Shown piece after piece: positions 8,398 through 18,835 of a stretch of 64,000 nucleotides of DNA. Every line of letters starts with the position of its first letter. Positions within the stretch are counted from its first letter, which is position 1. Made by a program: the position numbers and the translations under genes. The DNA comes from Dryocola sp031988645 (GTDB lineage Bacteria > Pseudomonadota > Gammaproteobacteria > Enterobacterales > Enterobacteriaceae), in NCBI RefSeq assembly GCF_051307045.1, contig NZ_CP150452.1, positions 1,984,001 through 2,048,000 of the forward strand. Direction: 5' to 3'. The notes under the pieces are model-generated. The model saw only the letters and a list, made by a program, of their open reading frames with translations, ran no database searches and was not told where the DNA came from.

Positions 8398-9000
8398 ATG
8401 CATATTCCTTTTATATTGAAACGTCTGCTTCTGGCTGTGGCCTGCGCATTAGCCGTAGCCGCGGGCGTGTTAATTCTTTTTAGCGATGTCATCTGGTTCC
8501 ACGATTTTGTCCGGGAAAACTCCTTCACTGAAATTGCCCAGGAAAGTATTCTGCTGATCCTCGCGCTGCTGTTTTTTGGCCATGCCAGAAAGGAGCCTTC
8601 ACGGCGCCACAGCAGCGTCTTAATCGGCGGATTTTTCAGCTGTATGTTAATCCGCGAGCTCGACTTCGCCTTCGATGCAATCGCCCACGGCTCCTGGGTC
8701 TGGTTCGCCCTGTTTACAGCCTTTGCCTGCCTCGGCTATGCCTTTAGCAACAAAGAGAAAGCCCTGGAAGGACTGGCGGCGTTTATGCGCCATCCCGCCT
8801 ACGGCATGATGCTTTCCGGCCTGCTGTGCGTGCTGGTTTTCTCGCGTCTGTTCGGGATGCACCAGCTGTGGCAAGGGCTGATGCTTGACGGCTACAACCG
8901 GCTGGTTAAAAACATGGTTGAGGAGGGCACGGAAATGTTTGGCTACGTCATTTGCCTGCTTTCCGGGATCTGGTATCTGTGCCGGCGTCCCGGGCGTTAA
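8398..9000 (+). CDS. Inner-membrane protein of unknown function
   Basis: 200 residues with about five hydrophobic segments (roughly 8-28, 47-62, 75-90, 100-118, 135-155 and 182-195). There is a conserved-looking polar patch in IRELDFAFDAIAHGSW and a second in NMVEEGTEMFGY. No signal peptide cleavage site. I do not recognise the family; charged residues inside the membrane regions suggest a transport or metal/lipid role, but this is only inference. The start has a poor ribosome site; upstream sequence is AT-rich and may hold the promoter. Confidence 0.65.
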   Translation: MHIPFILKRLLLAVACALAVAAGVLILFSDVIWFHDFVRENSFTEIAQESILLILALLFFGHARKEPSRRHSSVLIGGFFSCMLIRELDFAFDAIAHGSWVWFALFTAFACLGYAFSNKEKALEGLAAFMRHPAYGMMLSGLLCVLVFSRLFGMHQLWQGLMLDGYNRLVKNMVEEGTEMFGYVICLLSGIWYLCRRPGR

Positions 9001-9126
9001 AAGCTCGCCTCGCGTTTAAACCGCCCGCCCGTTTGCAGGATCGTGCAATCATCAGACAGCATTGAGCTACAGGATCGGCACCGCCTCAGGCGACACTGAG
9101 GCGGTCAAACACATCCGGAGCTCACC

Positions 9127-10527
9127 ATGAAAATCATCGATCAAATCTACCTCAACGGGCGCTTTGTCACCCCGCACGGCGAAGAACTTTTTGACCTTAT
9201 TAATCCTGCCACCGAACAAATAAACGCCCGCGTGCGCCTTGCCGATGAGACCGATACCCGTCATGCGATTGCCGCGGCGAAAGCGGCATTCCCGCTTATG
9301 CGTGGCGCCAGCCGCGAACAGCGCATGGCCTGGCTACAGCGGCTGCACGATGCTGTAAAAGCCCGCGAAGAGGAGCTTATCGCCACCATGGTTGCGGAAT
9401 ACGGCTGCCCGCAGGGTTTTGCGGAGAGTACGGTAAAACGCTCTTCTTTAGTCTTTCTGCAAACGCGCGACGTGCTGGCGCGGTTCCCTTTCGAAAGGCA
9501 AATTGGGCATGCCCGCGTGGTGATGGAACCCCTTGGCGTGGTGGGGCTTATCACTCCGTGGAATGCCAACTACGGTTTTATCGCCACCAAACTTTCGACG
9601 GTCATCGCCTCCGGCTCAACCGCGGTGATTAAACCGAGCGAGCTGAGCGCGCAACAGACAGCGCTGTTCACCGAATGCCTGCACGCGGCGGGGCTGCCGG
9701 AAGGGGCGTTTAATATCGTCACCGGGCGCGGAGACGTGGTGGGCGCGGAGATAACGCGTCATCCGGACGTGGCTAAAATTTCCTTCACCGGCTCCACCGC
9801 CGTGGGTAAAACCATTGCCCGCGGCGCGGTCGAAACGATGAAGCGCGTGACGCTGGAGCTGGGCGGTAAATCCGCCAATATTCTGCTTGACGACGCGGAC
9901 CTGGAGCAGGCGATACCCCTCGCGCTGCAGGTGATGTCCTGGAACAGCGGCCAGGCTTGTATCGCGGGCACGCGCCTGTTGGTGCACGAGAACCGGCTTG
10001 ATGCGGTGAAAGAGCAAATTCTGAAGCATATTCATCAGCTCGTCTCGGGGCAGAACGTGGGCGCGGCGGTAACCGCCCGGCAATACCAGCGCGTGCAGGC
10101 GTATATTCGTCAAGGCATTGAGGAAGGCGCGCAGCTTTTATGCGGCGGCGAAGGGCGCCCGGCAGGCATGGATCGCGGCTATTACGTGCGTCCAACGGTA
10201 TTCGTAAACGTGCGCAATGAGATGGCCATCGCCCAGCAGGAGATCTTCGGGCCCGTGCTGTCGGTCATCACCTGGCGCGATGACGAAGAAGCCATTAAGA
10301 TCGCCAACGACACCGTTTACGGCCTGCAGGCGTATGTCAGCGGCAAAGATACGCGGCGCGTGCGGGCTATCGCCGAACGGTTAATTGCCGGACGCGTGTT
10401 TATCAACGGCGTTTACGATGAACCACACGCGCCGTTCGGCGGATTTAAGCAGTCCGGCCTGGGGCGCGAATTCGGCACCTTTGGGCTTGAAGGATATCTT
10501 GAACCCAAAGCAATTATGGGACAGTGA
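9127..10527 (+). CDS. NAD(P)-dependent aldehyde dehydrogenase
   Basis: 466 residues, cytoplasmic, typical of the aldehyde dehydrogenase superfamily. Visible motifs are GLITPWNANYG (substrate/cofactor entry), AVIKPSELSAQQT, SFTGSTAVGK (cofactor loop), LELGGKS with the general-base Glu, SGQACIAGTR with the nucleophilic Cys near residue 280, and EIFGPVLSV. GGAG lies before the ATG. An AraC-type regulator starts two bases after its stop, so aldehyde-responsive control is likely. The specific aldehyde cannot be read from sequence. Confidence 0.9.
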   Translation: MKIIDQIYLNGRFVTPHGEELFDLINPATEQINARVRLADETDTRHAIAAAKAAFPLMRGASREQRMAWLQRLHDAVKAREEELIATMVAEYGCPQGFAESTVKRSSLVFLQTRDVLARFPFERQIGHARVVMEPLGVVGLITPWNANYGFIATKLSTVIASGSTAVIKPSELSAQQTALFTECLHAAGLPEGAFNIVTGRGDVVGAEITRHPDVAKISFTGSTAVGKTIARGAVETMKRVTLELGGKSANILLDDADLEQAIPLALQVMSWNSGQACIAGTRLLVHENRLDAVKEQILKHIHQLVSGQNVGAAVTARQYQRVQAYIRQGIEEGAQLLCGGEGRPAGMDRGYYVRPTVFVNVRNEMAIAQQEIFGPVLSVITWRDDEEAIKIANDTVYGLQAYVSGKDTRRVRAIAERLIAGRVFINGVYDEPHAPFGGFKQSGLGREFGTFGLEGYLEPKAIMGQ

Positions 10528-10528
10528 T

Positions 10529-11458
10529 ATGCCAGAGCATCAGCGGCCCGCGGGCCGCATTATCACCGAGCTTTGCGGGCACGCCGCGCGGCACTACCTG
10601 CTTAGCGGAACGGCCGGGCAGGATCTTTCCACGGCTTTGCCCTGGCTGAGCTTCGTGCGCATAAGCGAGCCTACCGTGCTTAACCGCGGCATGCTCAAGC
10701 CTTCAATGTGCATGGTGCTGCAGGGCGAGAAGAAAATGCTGATTGGTGAATGCGTCAGCGAATATGGGCCGGGCAGCTATTCGCTTGCGGCGGTGGACAT
10801 GCCCGTTTCCGGTCAGGTAACCCGGGCCTGCGAAGACAAGCCCTATTACGGCGTGCGCATCGAGCTTAACAGCAAAGAGATTGCTGATTTGATAGTCGAT
10901 CTGCAGATCAATTTACCGGATGGCGGCGGCAGCGACGCCGGCGCATGGGTAACCCATTCTGACGAAGCGTTGCAGGACGCCGTGCTGCGCCTGGTTAAGC
11001 TTCTTGATTCGCCACAGGATTTACCCGCGCTGTCCAGGCTTATCAAGCAGGAGATCCTCTACCGCCTCGTTACGGCTCCTGCCGGCGCCGCGTTCTGGAA
11101 ACAGACGCTGGCCTGGTATCAGGGCAAAGGCGTGGGCGAGGCGCTGGCGTGGATCAAAGAAAACTTCGCTAAGCCGCTAAAAATAGAAGAGCTGGCCAGG
11201 CGCGTGGGCATGAGCGCTTCGAGCCTGCACCACCGTTTTAAAGCCTTAACCGTGATGAGCCCGCTGCAGTACCAGAAACAGATACGGCTGCTTGAAGCGC
11301 GCCGCCTGCTGCTGACCGGCGATCGGGACGTGGCGAGCGTCGCCTGGCAGGTAGGCTATGAGTCACCCTCGCAGTTTAACCGCGAATACCGCCGCTCGTT
11401 CGGCGCCGCGCCGCTGCAGGACATAGAAACGCTTCGCCGGCAGGGCGCATCGCTTTAG
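10529..11458 (+). CDS. AraC family transcriptional regulator (AraC_N type)
   Basis: 309 residues starting at ATG 10529-10531, one base after the aldehyde dehydrogenase stop; longer in-frame upstream starts lie inside that gene and are rejected. The N-terminal half matches the AraC_N domain (ILN..MLKPSMCMVLQGEK.M and YGPGSYSLAAVDMPVSG). The C-terminal half has two helix-turn-helices (IEELARRVGMSASSLHHRFK, then VASVAWQVGYESPSQFNREY). Such regulators, for example YqhC, often respond to aldehydes, which fits the partner gene. The stop codon overlaps that of convergent tam. Confidence 0.9.
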   Translation: MPEHQRPAGRIITELCGHAARHYLLSGTAGQDLSTALPWLSFVRISEPTVLNRGMLKPSMCMVLQGEKKMLIGECVSEYGPGSYSLAAVDMPVSGQVTRACEDKPYYGVRIELNSKEIADLIVDLQINLPDGGGSDAGAWVTHSDEALQDAVLRLVKLLDSPQDLPALSRLIKQEILYRLVTAPAGAAFWKQTLAWYQGKGVGEALAWIKENFAKPLKIEELARRVGMSASSLHHRFKALTVMSPLQYQKQIRLLEARRLLLTGDRDVASVAWQVGYESPSQFNREYRRSFGAAPLQDIETLRRQGASL

Positions 11459-12211
11459 GCCCTGCGCGCCACGATAAACAGGCGCGGGAACAGCATCAGC
11501 ACGTTGCCGTCTTTTTGCGTCGGATAGGCCTGCTGTAAAAGCTGATGATAACGCTGCAAAAAAGCCTCCTGCTGTATGGCGTCCATGCCGGCAAGGAAGG
11601 GCCGCAGGCCGGTAGAGCTGAGCCATTCGATAATGGCGTGGTGCGAAGGCATAACGTGGAAATAGGTGGTGCGCCAGATATCCACCCGGCAGCCCGCTCC
11701 GGTCAGCAGATTGTAATATTCGCCGGGTGCCAGCAGCGCTTCACGTCCTGCCGCCGGCTGACCCAACTCGCCCGCCGCCTGACGCATCAGCGCGTGCGTC
11801 GGCTCCTGCCAGTTGTCGGGCATCTGCACCGCCAGCACGCCGCTTTCCGCAAGCTGCGCGGCCAGATGGGGAAACAGATCGCGATGGCTGCCGAGCCACT
11901 GCAAAGAGGCGTTGGCGTAAATCACATCCTGCTTCACCGCCGGCCGCCAGCGGGCGATATCGGCCTGCTCAAACTGGCAGTCCGGCAGGGCCGCCCGCGC
12001 TTTTTCCAGCATCGCGGGAGAGTTATCCAGGCCGGTGATAACGGCGTCCGGCCAGGACTCATGCAGCAGGGCGGTGCTGTTGCCCGGGCCCGCAGCCCAG
12101 GTCAGAAATCTGTGCGGCAAAAGGATGATTGATACGCGCCGCCAGCTCGGCCGCCGGGCGGGTGCGTTCGGCTTCAAACTGCAGATAAAGCGCCGGGTTC
12201 CAGTCCTGCAT
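11455..12211 (-). CDS. tam: Trans-aconitate 2-methyltransferase (apparent +1 frameshift)
   Basis: SAM-dependent methyltransferase that methylates trans-aconitate, a spontaneous by-product that inhibits the citric acid cycle. Across the break the protein is about 251 residues, as in E. coli. It starts MQDWNPALYLQFEAERTRPA at 12211 and continues through SDLGCGPG, the SAM-binding motif I, then NSTALLHESWP. The frame breaks exactly in motif I at 12086-12092, where CCCGGGCCCG carries one base too many. The span is 3n+1. I take the gene as intact with a probable sequence error. Confidence 0.85.
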
Positions 12212-12331
12212 GTTGTTCTCCTCGGGCTAAAATTGACCTAAGCATAGCCATAAATTCCGCAATTGGGATCGTCGGCTTTCCGGCCGGACTGCGGTAAATC
12301 CGGCGTGAACGATCGGGCAAGGAAATCCGGT

Positions 12332-12439
12332 ATGAAAGTTATCCGCAAGCAAGAGCGCATAATACAACGCGTGCTGCAAGGCTGGCAGGATGAGGGGCAT
12401 TACGCGGAGAAGATTTGGCGGCATGGCGAAGGACGCTAG
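12332..12439 (+). CDS. Possible small protein, 35 aa
   Basis: A 36-codon frame with AAGGA nine bases before the ATG, in an otherwise empty gap between tam and azoR. The product is basic and helical (MKVIRKQERIIQRV...). I do not recognise it; it may be a chance frame. Confidence 0.3.
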   Translation: MKVIRKQERIIQRVLQGWQDEGHYAEKIWRHGEGR

Positions 12440-12477
12440 CCGGTTGTTTATGTCGTTCCAGCCCGGCTACGGTCAAT

Positions 12478-12507
12478 AAAAAAGGCGGCAAAATTGCTTT
12501 TGCCGCC
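12478..12507 (-). terminator. Rho-independent terminator of azoR
   Basis: Perfect 10-bp arms GGCGGCAAAA / TTTTGCCGCC with a 4-base loop; on the minus strand followed by six T (plus-strand A at 12478-12483). It lies 18 bases past the azoR stop. Confidence 0.9.
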
Positions 12508-12525
12508 CCGTTGAATCTTTTTAAA

Positions 12526-13131
12526 TTAAGCGGTAACGATGCTGTCGATGGCCGCTTTTGCGTCGTTTTGCGCTTTCGAAGCCACTTCCGGACCGTAGGC
12601 GATACCTTCGGCAAACACGTAGTTCACGTCGGTAATACCGATGAAGCCCAGGAACAGGTTCAGGTAAGGCACCAGCAGATCGCTTGGGGTATCTTTATGG
12701 ATGCCGCCGCGGCTGGTCAGCACAACGGCGCGTTTGCCGGTCACCAGGCCTTCTGGCCCCTTCTCGGTATAGCGGAAGGTGACGCCCGCGCGGGCTACCA
12801 GGTCGAAGTAGTTCTTCAACTGGGTAGGGATGTTGAAGTTATACATCGGCGCGGCAATGACGATAACGTCGTGTTCTTTTAGCTCGGCGATCAGCTCATC
12901 GGACAGGGCCAGGGCTTCCTGCTGGCGCGGAGTCAGGGCCGCGTCGCTTGGGCGCAGCGCGCCGACCAGCTCGCCGTCCAGCACCGGCACAGGATTCGCC
13001 GCTAAATCACGCACGGTGATTTGGTCAGCGGTATGCTCTTCACGCCATTGCTCAACAAAATAGTCGGAAAGCTGATTAGACTGGGAGTAGCCTGCGAGGA
13101 TGCTGGACTTAAGAACTAATACTTTGCTCAT
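12526..13131 (-). CDS. azoR: FMN-dependent NADH-azoreductase AzoR
   Basis: 201 residues, same length and near-identical pattern to E. coli AzoR (formerly AcpD). It has the flavodoxin-like fold with the FMN phosphate loop near SSILAGYSQSNQL, APMYNFNIPTQLKNYFD around the flavin and TSRGGIHK further on. It reduces azo dyes and quinones with NADH in the cytoplasm and helps against thiol stress. AAGGA lies just before the ATG. As in E. coli it is divergent from hrpA. Confidence 0.96.
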   Translation of the reverse strand: MSKVLVLKSSILAGYSQSNQLSDYFVEQWREEHTADQITVRDLAANPVPVLDGELVGALRPSDAALTPRQQEALALSDELIAELKEHDVIVIAAPMYNFNIPTQLKNYFDLVARAGVTFRYTEKGPEGLVTGKRAVVLTSRGGIHKDTPSDLLVPYLNLFLGFIGITDVNYVFAEGIAYGPEVASKAQNDAKAAIDSIVTA

Positions 13132-13223
13132 GGGTGATTCCTTTGTTTTTGGTCATTCGGACAGATTGCCCGTTCGCTGACAGCTAATGTATTCACAATC
13201 CGATTACAGTGATAGCGCAATAT

Positions 13224-13242
13224 ATCGAACCCTATGTTCGAT
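13224..13242. promoter_or_regulatory. Inverted repeat between azoR and hrpA
   Basis: Perfect 7-bp arms ATCGAAC / GTTCGAT with a 5-base spacer, about 90 bases upstream of azoR. It looks like an operator for a dimeric regulator; no factor can be named. Confidence 0.4.
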
Positions 13243-13339
13243 TTTATTGAACAAGGCGTCGGGGAAGACGATGTGGTAATCTACGGCCAATTCACGCAAA
13301 AGACTTTATCCGGCAGTGCTCTGCCATGACGACGACGCT

Positions 13340-16300
13340 ATGCAAAATACAAAACCATCAGTCACCTCATTATCTTCCCGTTTAGAAAACCTGATGCTAC
13401 GCGACCGCGTGCGTTTTTCACGGCGTATTCACGGCGCGAAGAAGGTGAAAAATCCTGAATCCCAGCAGGCGGTGTTCGACGCGCTGGCGCAGGAGATTGA
13501 CGCCGCAGCCGGTAAAGTCCTGCTGCGTGAAGCGGCGCGCCCGAAGATTGTCTACCCGGAAAATCTGCCGGTCAGCCAGAAGAAGCAGGACATTCTGGCG
13601 GCCATTCGCGACCACCAGGTGGTGATCGTCGCCGGGGAAACGGGCTCCGGTAAAACGACCCAGCTGCCTAAAATCTGTATGGAGCTTGGGCGCGGCGTAA
13701 AAGGGCTTATCGGCCATACGCAGCCTCGACGCCTGGCGGCGCGCACCGTCGCCAACCGTATTGCGGAAGAGTTGCAAACCGAGCCGGGCGGCTGCGTCGG
13801 CTATAAGGTGCGTTTCACCGACCACGTCGGCGAAAACACCATGGTCAAACTGATGACCGACGGTATCCTGCTGGCGGAAATTCAGCAGGACCGCCTGCTG
13901 ATGCAGTACGACACCATCATCATCGATGAGGCGCACGAACGCAGCCTGAATATCGACTTCCTGCTCGGCTACCTGCGCGAGCTTCTGCCGCGTCGCCCCG
14001 ATCTGAAAATCATTATTACCTCGGCCACCATCGATCCGCAGCGCTTCTCGCGCCATTTCAACAACGCGCCCGTTATCGAAGTTTCCGGCCGCACTTATCC
14101 GGTTGAAGTACGCTACCGCCCGATTGTAGAGGAGGCGGACGGCACCGATCGCGATCAGCTGCAGGCGATTTTTGACGCCGTTGACGAGCTGGGCCGCGAA
14201 AGCGCGGGGGACATCCTGATCTTTATGAGCGGCGAGCGGGAGATCCGCGACACCGCCGATGCGCTGAACAAGCTGAATCTGCCGCATACCGAAGTGCTTC
14301 CTCTGTATGCGCGCCTGTCGAACAGCGAGCAGAACCGCGTGTTCCAGTCGCACGCCGGGCGCCGCATCGTGCTGGCCACCAACGTGGCGGAAACCTCGCT
14401 TACCGTGCCGGGCATCAAGTACGTTATCGATCCGGGCACCGCGCGCATCAGCCGCTACAGCTACCGCACCAAAGTGCAGCGCCTGCCGATTGAGCCGGTG
14501 TCCCAGGCCTCTGCCAACCAGCGTAAAGGCCGCTGCGGACGCGTTTCAGAAGGCATCTGCATTCGTCTTTATTCGGAAGATGATTTCCTGTCGCGTCCGG
14601 AATTTACCGACCCGGAAATCCTGCGCACCAACCTTGCGTCCGTTATCCTGCAGATGACCGCGCTGGGCCTGGGCGACATCGCCGCCTTCCCGTTTGTGGA
14701 GGCGCCGGATAAGCGCAATATTCAGGACGGCGTGCGCCTGCTTGAAGAGCTGGGGGCGATTACCAGCGACGAGGACCACAGCGTTTATAAACTCACGCCA
14801 TCAGGCCGCCAGCTTTCCCAGCTGCCGGTAGATCCGCGCCTGGCGCGTATGGTGCTCGAAGCGCAAAAATTTGGCTGCGTGCGTGAAGTGATGATTATCA
14901 CCTCCGCGCTTTCCATTCAGGATCCGCGCGAGCGTCCGATGGACAAACAGCAGGCGTCGGACGAAAAGCACCGCCGCTTCCACGATAAAGAGTCCGATTT
15001 CCTGGCCTATGTGAACCTGTGGAACTACCTGGGCGAGCAGCAAAAGGCGCTCTCGTCAAACCAGTTCCGCCGCCTGTGTAAAACGGATTACTTAAACTAC
15101 CTGCGCGTGCGCGAGTGGCAGGATATCTACACCCAGCTGCGCCAGGTGGTCAAAGAGCTGGGCCTGGCTATCAACAGCGAACCTGCGGATTTCCGCTCGG
15201 TTCACTGCGCGCTGCTTACCGGCCTGCTTTCCCATATCGGCCAGAAAGATGCCGACAAGCAGGAGTATACCGGCGCGCGTAACGCGCGTTTCTCCATCTT
15301 CCCGGGCTCCGGGCTGTTCAAAAAGCCGCCAAAGTGGACCATGGTTGCCGAACTGGTGGAAACCAGCCGCCTGTGGGGGCGCATCGCCGCGCGCATCGAT
15401 CCGGAATGGGTCGAGCCGCTGGCGCAGCACCTGCTTAAACGCTCATACAGCGAGCCGCACTGGGAGAAATCGCAGGGCGCGGTAATGGCTACCGAAAAAG
15501 TCACCCTTTACGGCCTGCCGATCGTTGCGGCGCGCAGCGTTAACTACAGCCAGATTGACCCGGCGCTGTGTCGTGAATTGTTTATCCGTCACGCGCTGGT
15601 CGAAGGGGACTGGCAGACGCGCCACGCGTTCTTCCGCGAAAACCAAAAGCTGCGCAATGAAGTGGAAGAGCTGGAGCATAAATCCCGCCGCCGCGACATT
15701 CTGGTGGACGACGATACGCTGTTTGAGTTTTACGACCAGCGCATCGCCCATGACGTGATTTCCGCCCGCCACTTCGACAGCTGGTGGAAGAAAGCCGGCA
15801 AAGAAACGCCGGATCTGCTCAATTTCGAAAAGTGCATGCTGATAAAAGAGGGCGCGGAGCAGGTCAGCAAGCTGGACTACCCGAACTTCTGGCATCAGGG
15901 CAACCTCAAGCTGCGTCTGACCTATCAGTTCGAGCCGGGGGCCGATGCCGACGGCGTCACGGTGCATATTCGCTGCGCTGCTAAACCAGGTCGACGAGGC
16001 CGGGTTCGAATGGCAAATTCCCGGCGTGCGCCGGGAGCTCGTCATCGCGTTAATTAAGTCGCTGCCCAAGCCGGTGCGCCGCAACTTTGTGCCCGCGCCA
16101 AACTATGCCGAAGCGTTTTTAGGCCGCGCCGCGCCGTTCGAGCTGCCGCTGCTGGACAGTTTAGAGCGTGAATTCCGCCGCATGGCGGGCGTCACCATCG
16201 ACCGGGAAGACTGGCACTGGGAACAGGTGCCCGATCATCTGAAAATGACCTTCCGCGTGGTCGATGAGCACAATAAGAAGCTTAAGGAAGGCAAAGATCT

Positions 16301-17237
16301 CAGCGAGCTGAAAGGCGGCCTGAAAGATAAAGTTCAGCAGACGCTCTCCGCGGTGGCCGACGACGGTATCGAGCAAAGCGGGCTGCACATCTGGAGCTTC
16401 GGCGCGCTTCCGGAAAGCTATGAGCAAAAACGCGGCAATTACCGCATGAAGGCTTTTCCGGCGCTGGTGGATGAAAAAGAGAGTGTGGCGATCAGGCTTT
16501 TTGATAATCCGCTTGAGCAACAGCAAGCAATGTGGCGCGGGTTGCGTCGCCTTCTGCTGCTGAATATTCCTTCGCCGATTAAATATCTGCATGAAAAGCT
16601 GCCGAACAAAGCCAAGCTGGGGCTGTACTTCAACCCGTACGGCAAGGTGCTGGATTTAATCGACGACTGTATTTCCTGCGGCGTGGATAAGCTGATTGCC
16701 CAGGCTGGCGGCCCGGTGTGGACGGAAGAAGGTTTCGCCGCCCTGCATGAGAAGGTGCGCGCGGAGCTCAACGACACCGTGGTGGATATTGCAAAGCAGG
16801 TCGAACAGATCCTCACCGCCGTGTTCAACATCAATAAACGGCTGAAAGGGCGCGTGGATATGACCATGGCGCTCGGCATGTCGGATGTGAAAGCGCAGAT
16901 GAGCGGGCTGGTGTACCGCGGTTTTGTCACCGGCAACGGCTACAAACGCCTTGGCGATACGCTGCGCTACCTGCAGGCGATTGAAAAACGCCTGGAGAAA
17001 ATGGCTGTCGATCCGCATCGCGATCGCGTGCAGATGCTGAAAGTCGAGCAGGTGCAGCAGGCCTGGCAGCAGTGGCTGAACAAGCTGCCGCCAAAACGTC
17101 GTCAGGATGAGGACGTGCAGGAAATCCGCTGGATGATCGAAGAGCTACGCGTGAGCTTCTTCGCGCAGCAGCTGGGTACGCCGTATCCGATTTCCGATAA
17201 GCGCATTTTGCAGGCCATGGAGCAGATTGCGGGCTGA
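13340..17237 (+). CDS. hrpA: ATP-dependent RNA helicase HrpA (apparent frameshift)
   Basis: DEAH-box helicase of about 1,300 residues that resolves stalled or collided ribosomes in E. coli. Motifs: GETGSGKTTQ (Walker A), DEAHER, TSATID, then the helicase C domain with SNSEQNRVFQ and QRKGRCGRVSEG, followed by the ratchet, OB and long C-terminal region. ATG 13340 is chosen over the in-frame GTG 13316, which adds eight residues without a better ribosome site. The frame breaks at about 15969-15985, where E. coli has HIPLPLLNQV; the second frame then runs to the stop. The net shift is equal to one extra or two missing bases. Likely a sequence error in a conserved gene. Confidence 0.9.
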
Positions 17238-17243
17238 CAAGCG

Positions 17244-17299
17244 GTGGATGGCGCAGCGCTTATCCACCCTACTTTTGTCGGTCGGGTAAGCGCTGCGCC
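17244..17299. repeat. REP/BIME-type palindromic element
   Basis: Two facing copies of a palindrome: GGCGCAGCGCTTATCC (17250-17265) and its inverse GGGTAAGCGCTGCGCC (17284-17299, one mismatch). The first copy itself is framed by GTGGAT/ATCCAC. This is the paired layout of enterobacterial REP elements, placed right after hrpA. A related unit occurs at 33569-33595. Apart from this element, nothing else is seen before the next gene at 17455. Confidence 0.7.
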
Positions 17300-17454
17300 A
17301 ACCGGCGCAGCCGAATATTTTTCTTCGCTACTTAGCCTCTTCAGGGATCGGCGCGCTTACGAGGTATTCATCAACTTCGGACCATTGCTGCTGCATAGCA
17401 TCACTCCTGCATTAGAATTAATCATGTCGTCGCAAAATTCCTGCCCGCTTTGCT

Positions 17455-18835
17455 TTACAACCCGCTCCAGCCCCCGCCAAGAGATCGGTAAAGATCGATC
17501 TGCGCCAGCAGCAGGTTATTTTTCACCTGTACCACGCTGAGCTGCGTAGAGAAAAGCGTGCGCTGGGCGTCCAGCTCATCCAGATAAGAAGAATAGCCGT
17601 TGCGATAGCGGTTCTGCGCGATGCGCAGCGTCTCTTCGGCCACGCCTTCCTGCGCCTGCAGCTCAACGAGCTGTTGCCGCAGGCGCTCAATGGCGTCAAT
17701 GCTGTCGTTAACCTCTTTGAAGGCGTTGCGCACCGTGCTTTCGTAGGCGTATAGCGCCTGGTTGCGCTGCGACATCGCGACGTCAACCTGGGCATTCAGC
17801 GCTTCGCGGTTCAGCAGCGGTGCGAGAATGCTGCCGCCGATGCTCCACAGGCGCAGAGGATTGTCGATAAGCTGCGACAGCGTGCTGTCCTGCAGGCTGC
17901 CGGACGCCACAAGGTTAATCGAGGGCAGCAGCTGCGCGCGGGAAGAGGCAAGGGTTGCGTCGGTTGCCAGCAGCTGTCTTTGCGCCTGGACGATATCCGG
18001 ACGGCGATTTAGCAGCGTGGACGGCAGCTGCGCGGGAAGCCGCAGCGGCGTGAGCCGATCGAATTCGCCGCCGCGCGCTACCGCGCCGGGATTTTTGCCG
18101 ATCAGCACGCTGAGCGCATTTTCCTGCTGGGCGATCTGGTGCTGCAGCTGCGGGATCTGCGCGCGCGTGGCGAGGTATTCCGAATCCGACTGCATCAGCT
18201 CCAGCCGGGAGCTGTAGCCTGCTTCATACTGGCGTTTGGCGAGCCTGTAAGCATTCTCGCGAGCGGTGAGGGTGGCCCTGCGTCACTTTAAGCTGCTCAT
18301 CCAGAGAAAGCAGGGTGACGTACCCGGAAGCGACGGATGAAGCAACGGTCAGGTTTGCCGCCGCCGCGGCCGCTTTCTGGGCTTCCAGACTGGCCTGCAC
18401 GGCCTGCGTCGCGCTGCTGTACTGCCCCCACAGATCAACGTTATAGCTGGCGTTCAGGCTTCCTTTATAAAGATCGCCGTAGACCGGCAGGCCGGTGGCG
18501 GCGGACTGCGAGCGGCTGCGGCTGGCGTTCAGTCCGGCATCGAGCGTGGGCCATTGCGCGCCCTGCGCGCTTTGTACGCGGGCCTGATATTCGTTAACGC
18601 GCTCGCGGGCGCTCAGCACGTCGCTGTTAAAACGCAGGGCCTCATCCACGTAGCCGTTGAGCGTCGAATCGTGAAAGTTACGCCACCAGAAACCTTCCGT
18701 AGCAGACGCCGGACCGACCTGGTCGCGCCACTGCGCGGGGATCTCAAGGGTGGGTTTAGCCTGCTGAACCTGAGCGGAATGGCAGCCCGCCAGCAGCAGC
18801 GCGGCGGCAAGACAGGAAAGCTTCAGCGGGCTCAT
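17455..18835 (-). CDS. NodT-family outer-membrane efflux lipoprotein (apparent +1 frameshift)
   Basis: TolC-like outer-membrane channel of the NodT class, about 459 residues. The signal peptide has lipobox LAGC with Cys18 lipidated. The first OEP domain includes FWWRNFHDSTLNGYVDEAL, and the second includes PQLQHQIAQQENALSVLIG and LLNRRPDIVQAQRQL. It overlaps the upstream periplasmic adaptor by ATGA. The frame breaks at 18274-18278: GGTGGCCCTGCG would read through as GGTGGCCTGCG (KVTQATLTAREN). The span is 3n+1. Last gene of the MarR-MFS-adaptor-channel operon. Confidence 0.85.

Noticed and set aside
13340..17237. hrpA as a genuine pseudogene
   Set aside because: Both halves are highly conserved, only one frame change is present, and eleven other genes in the window show the same 3n+1 pattern. 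Sequence error is more likely.
17244..17540. 98-codon plus-strand frame after hrpA
   Set aside because: It runs through the REP element and into the antisense of the NodT channel gene; no ribosome site or family similarity.
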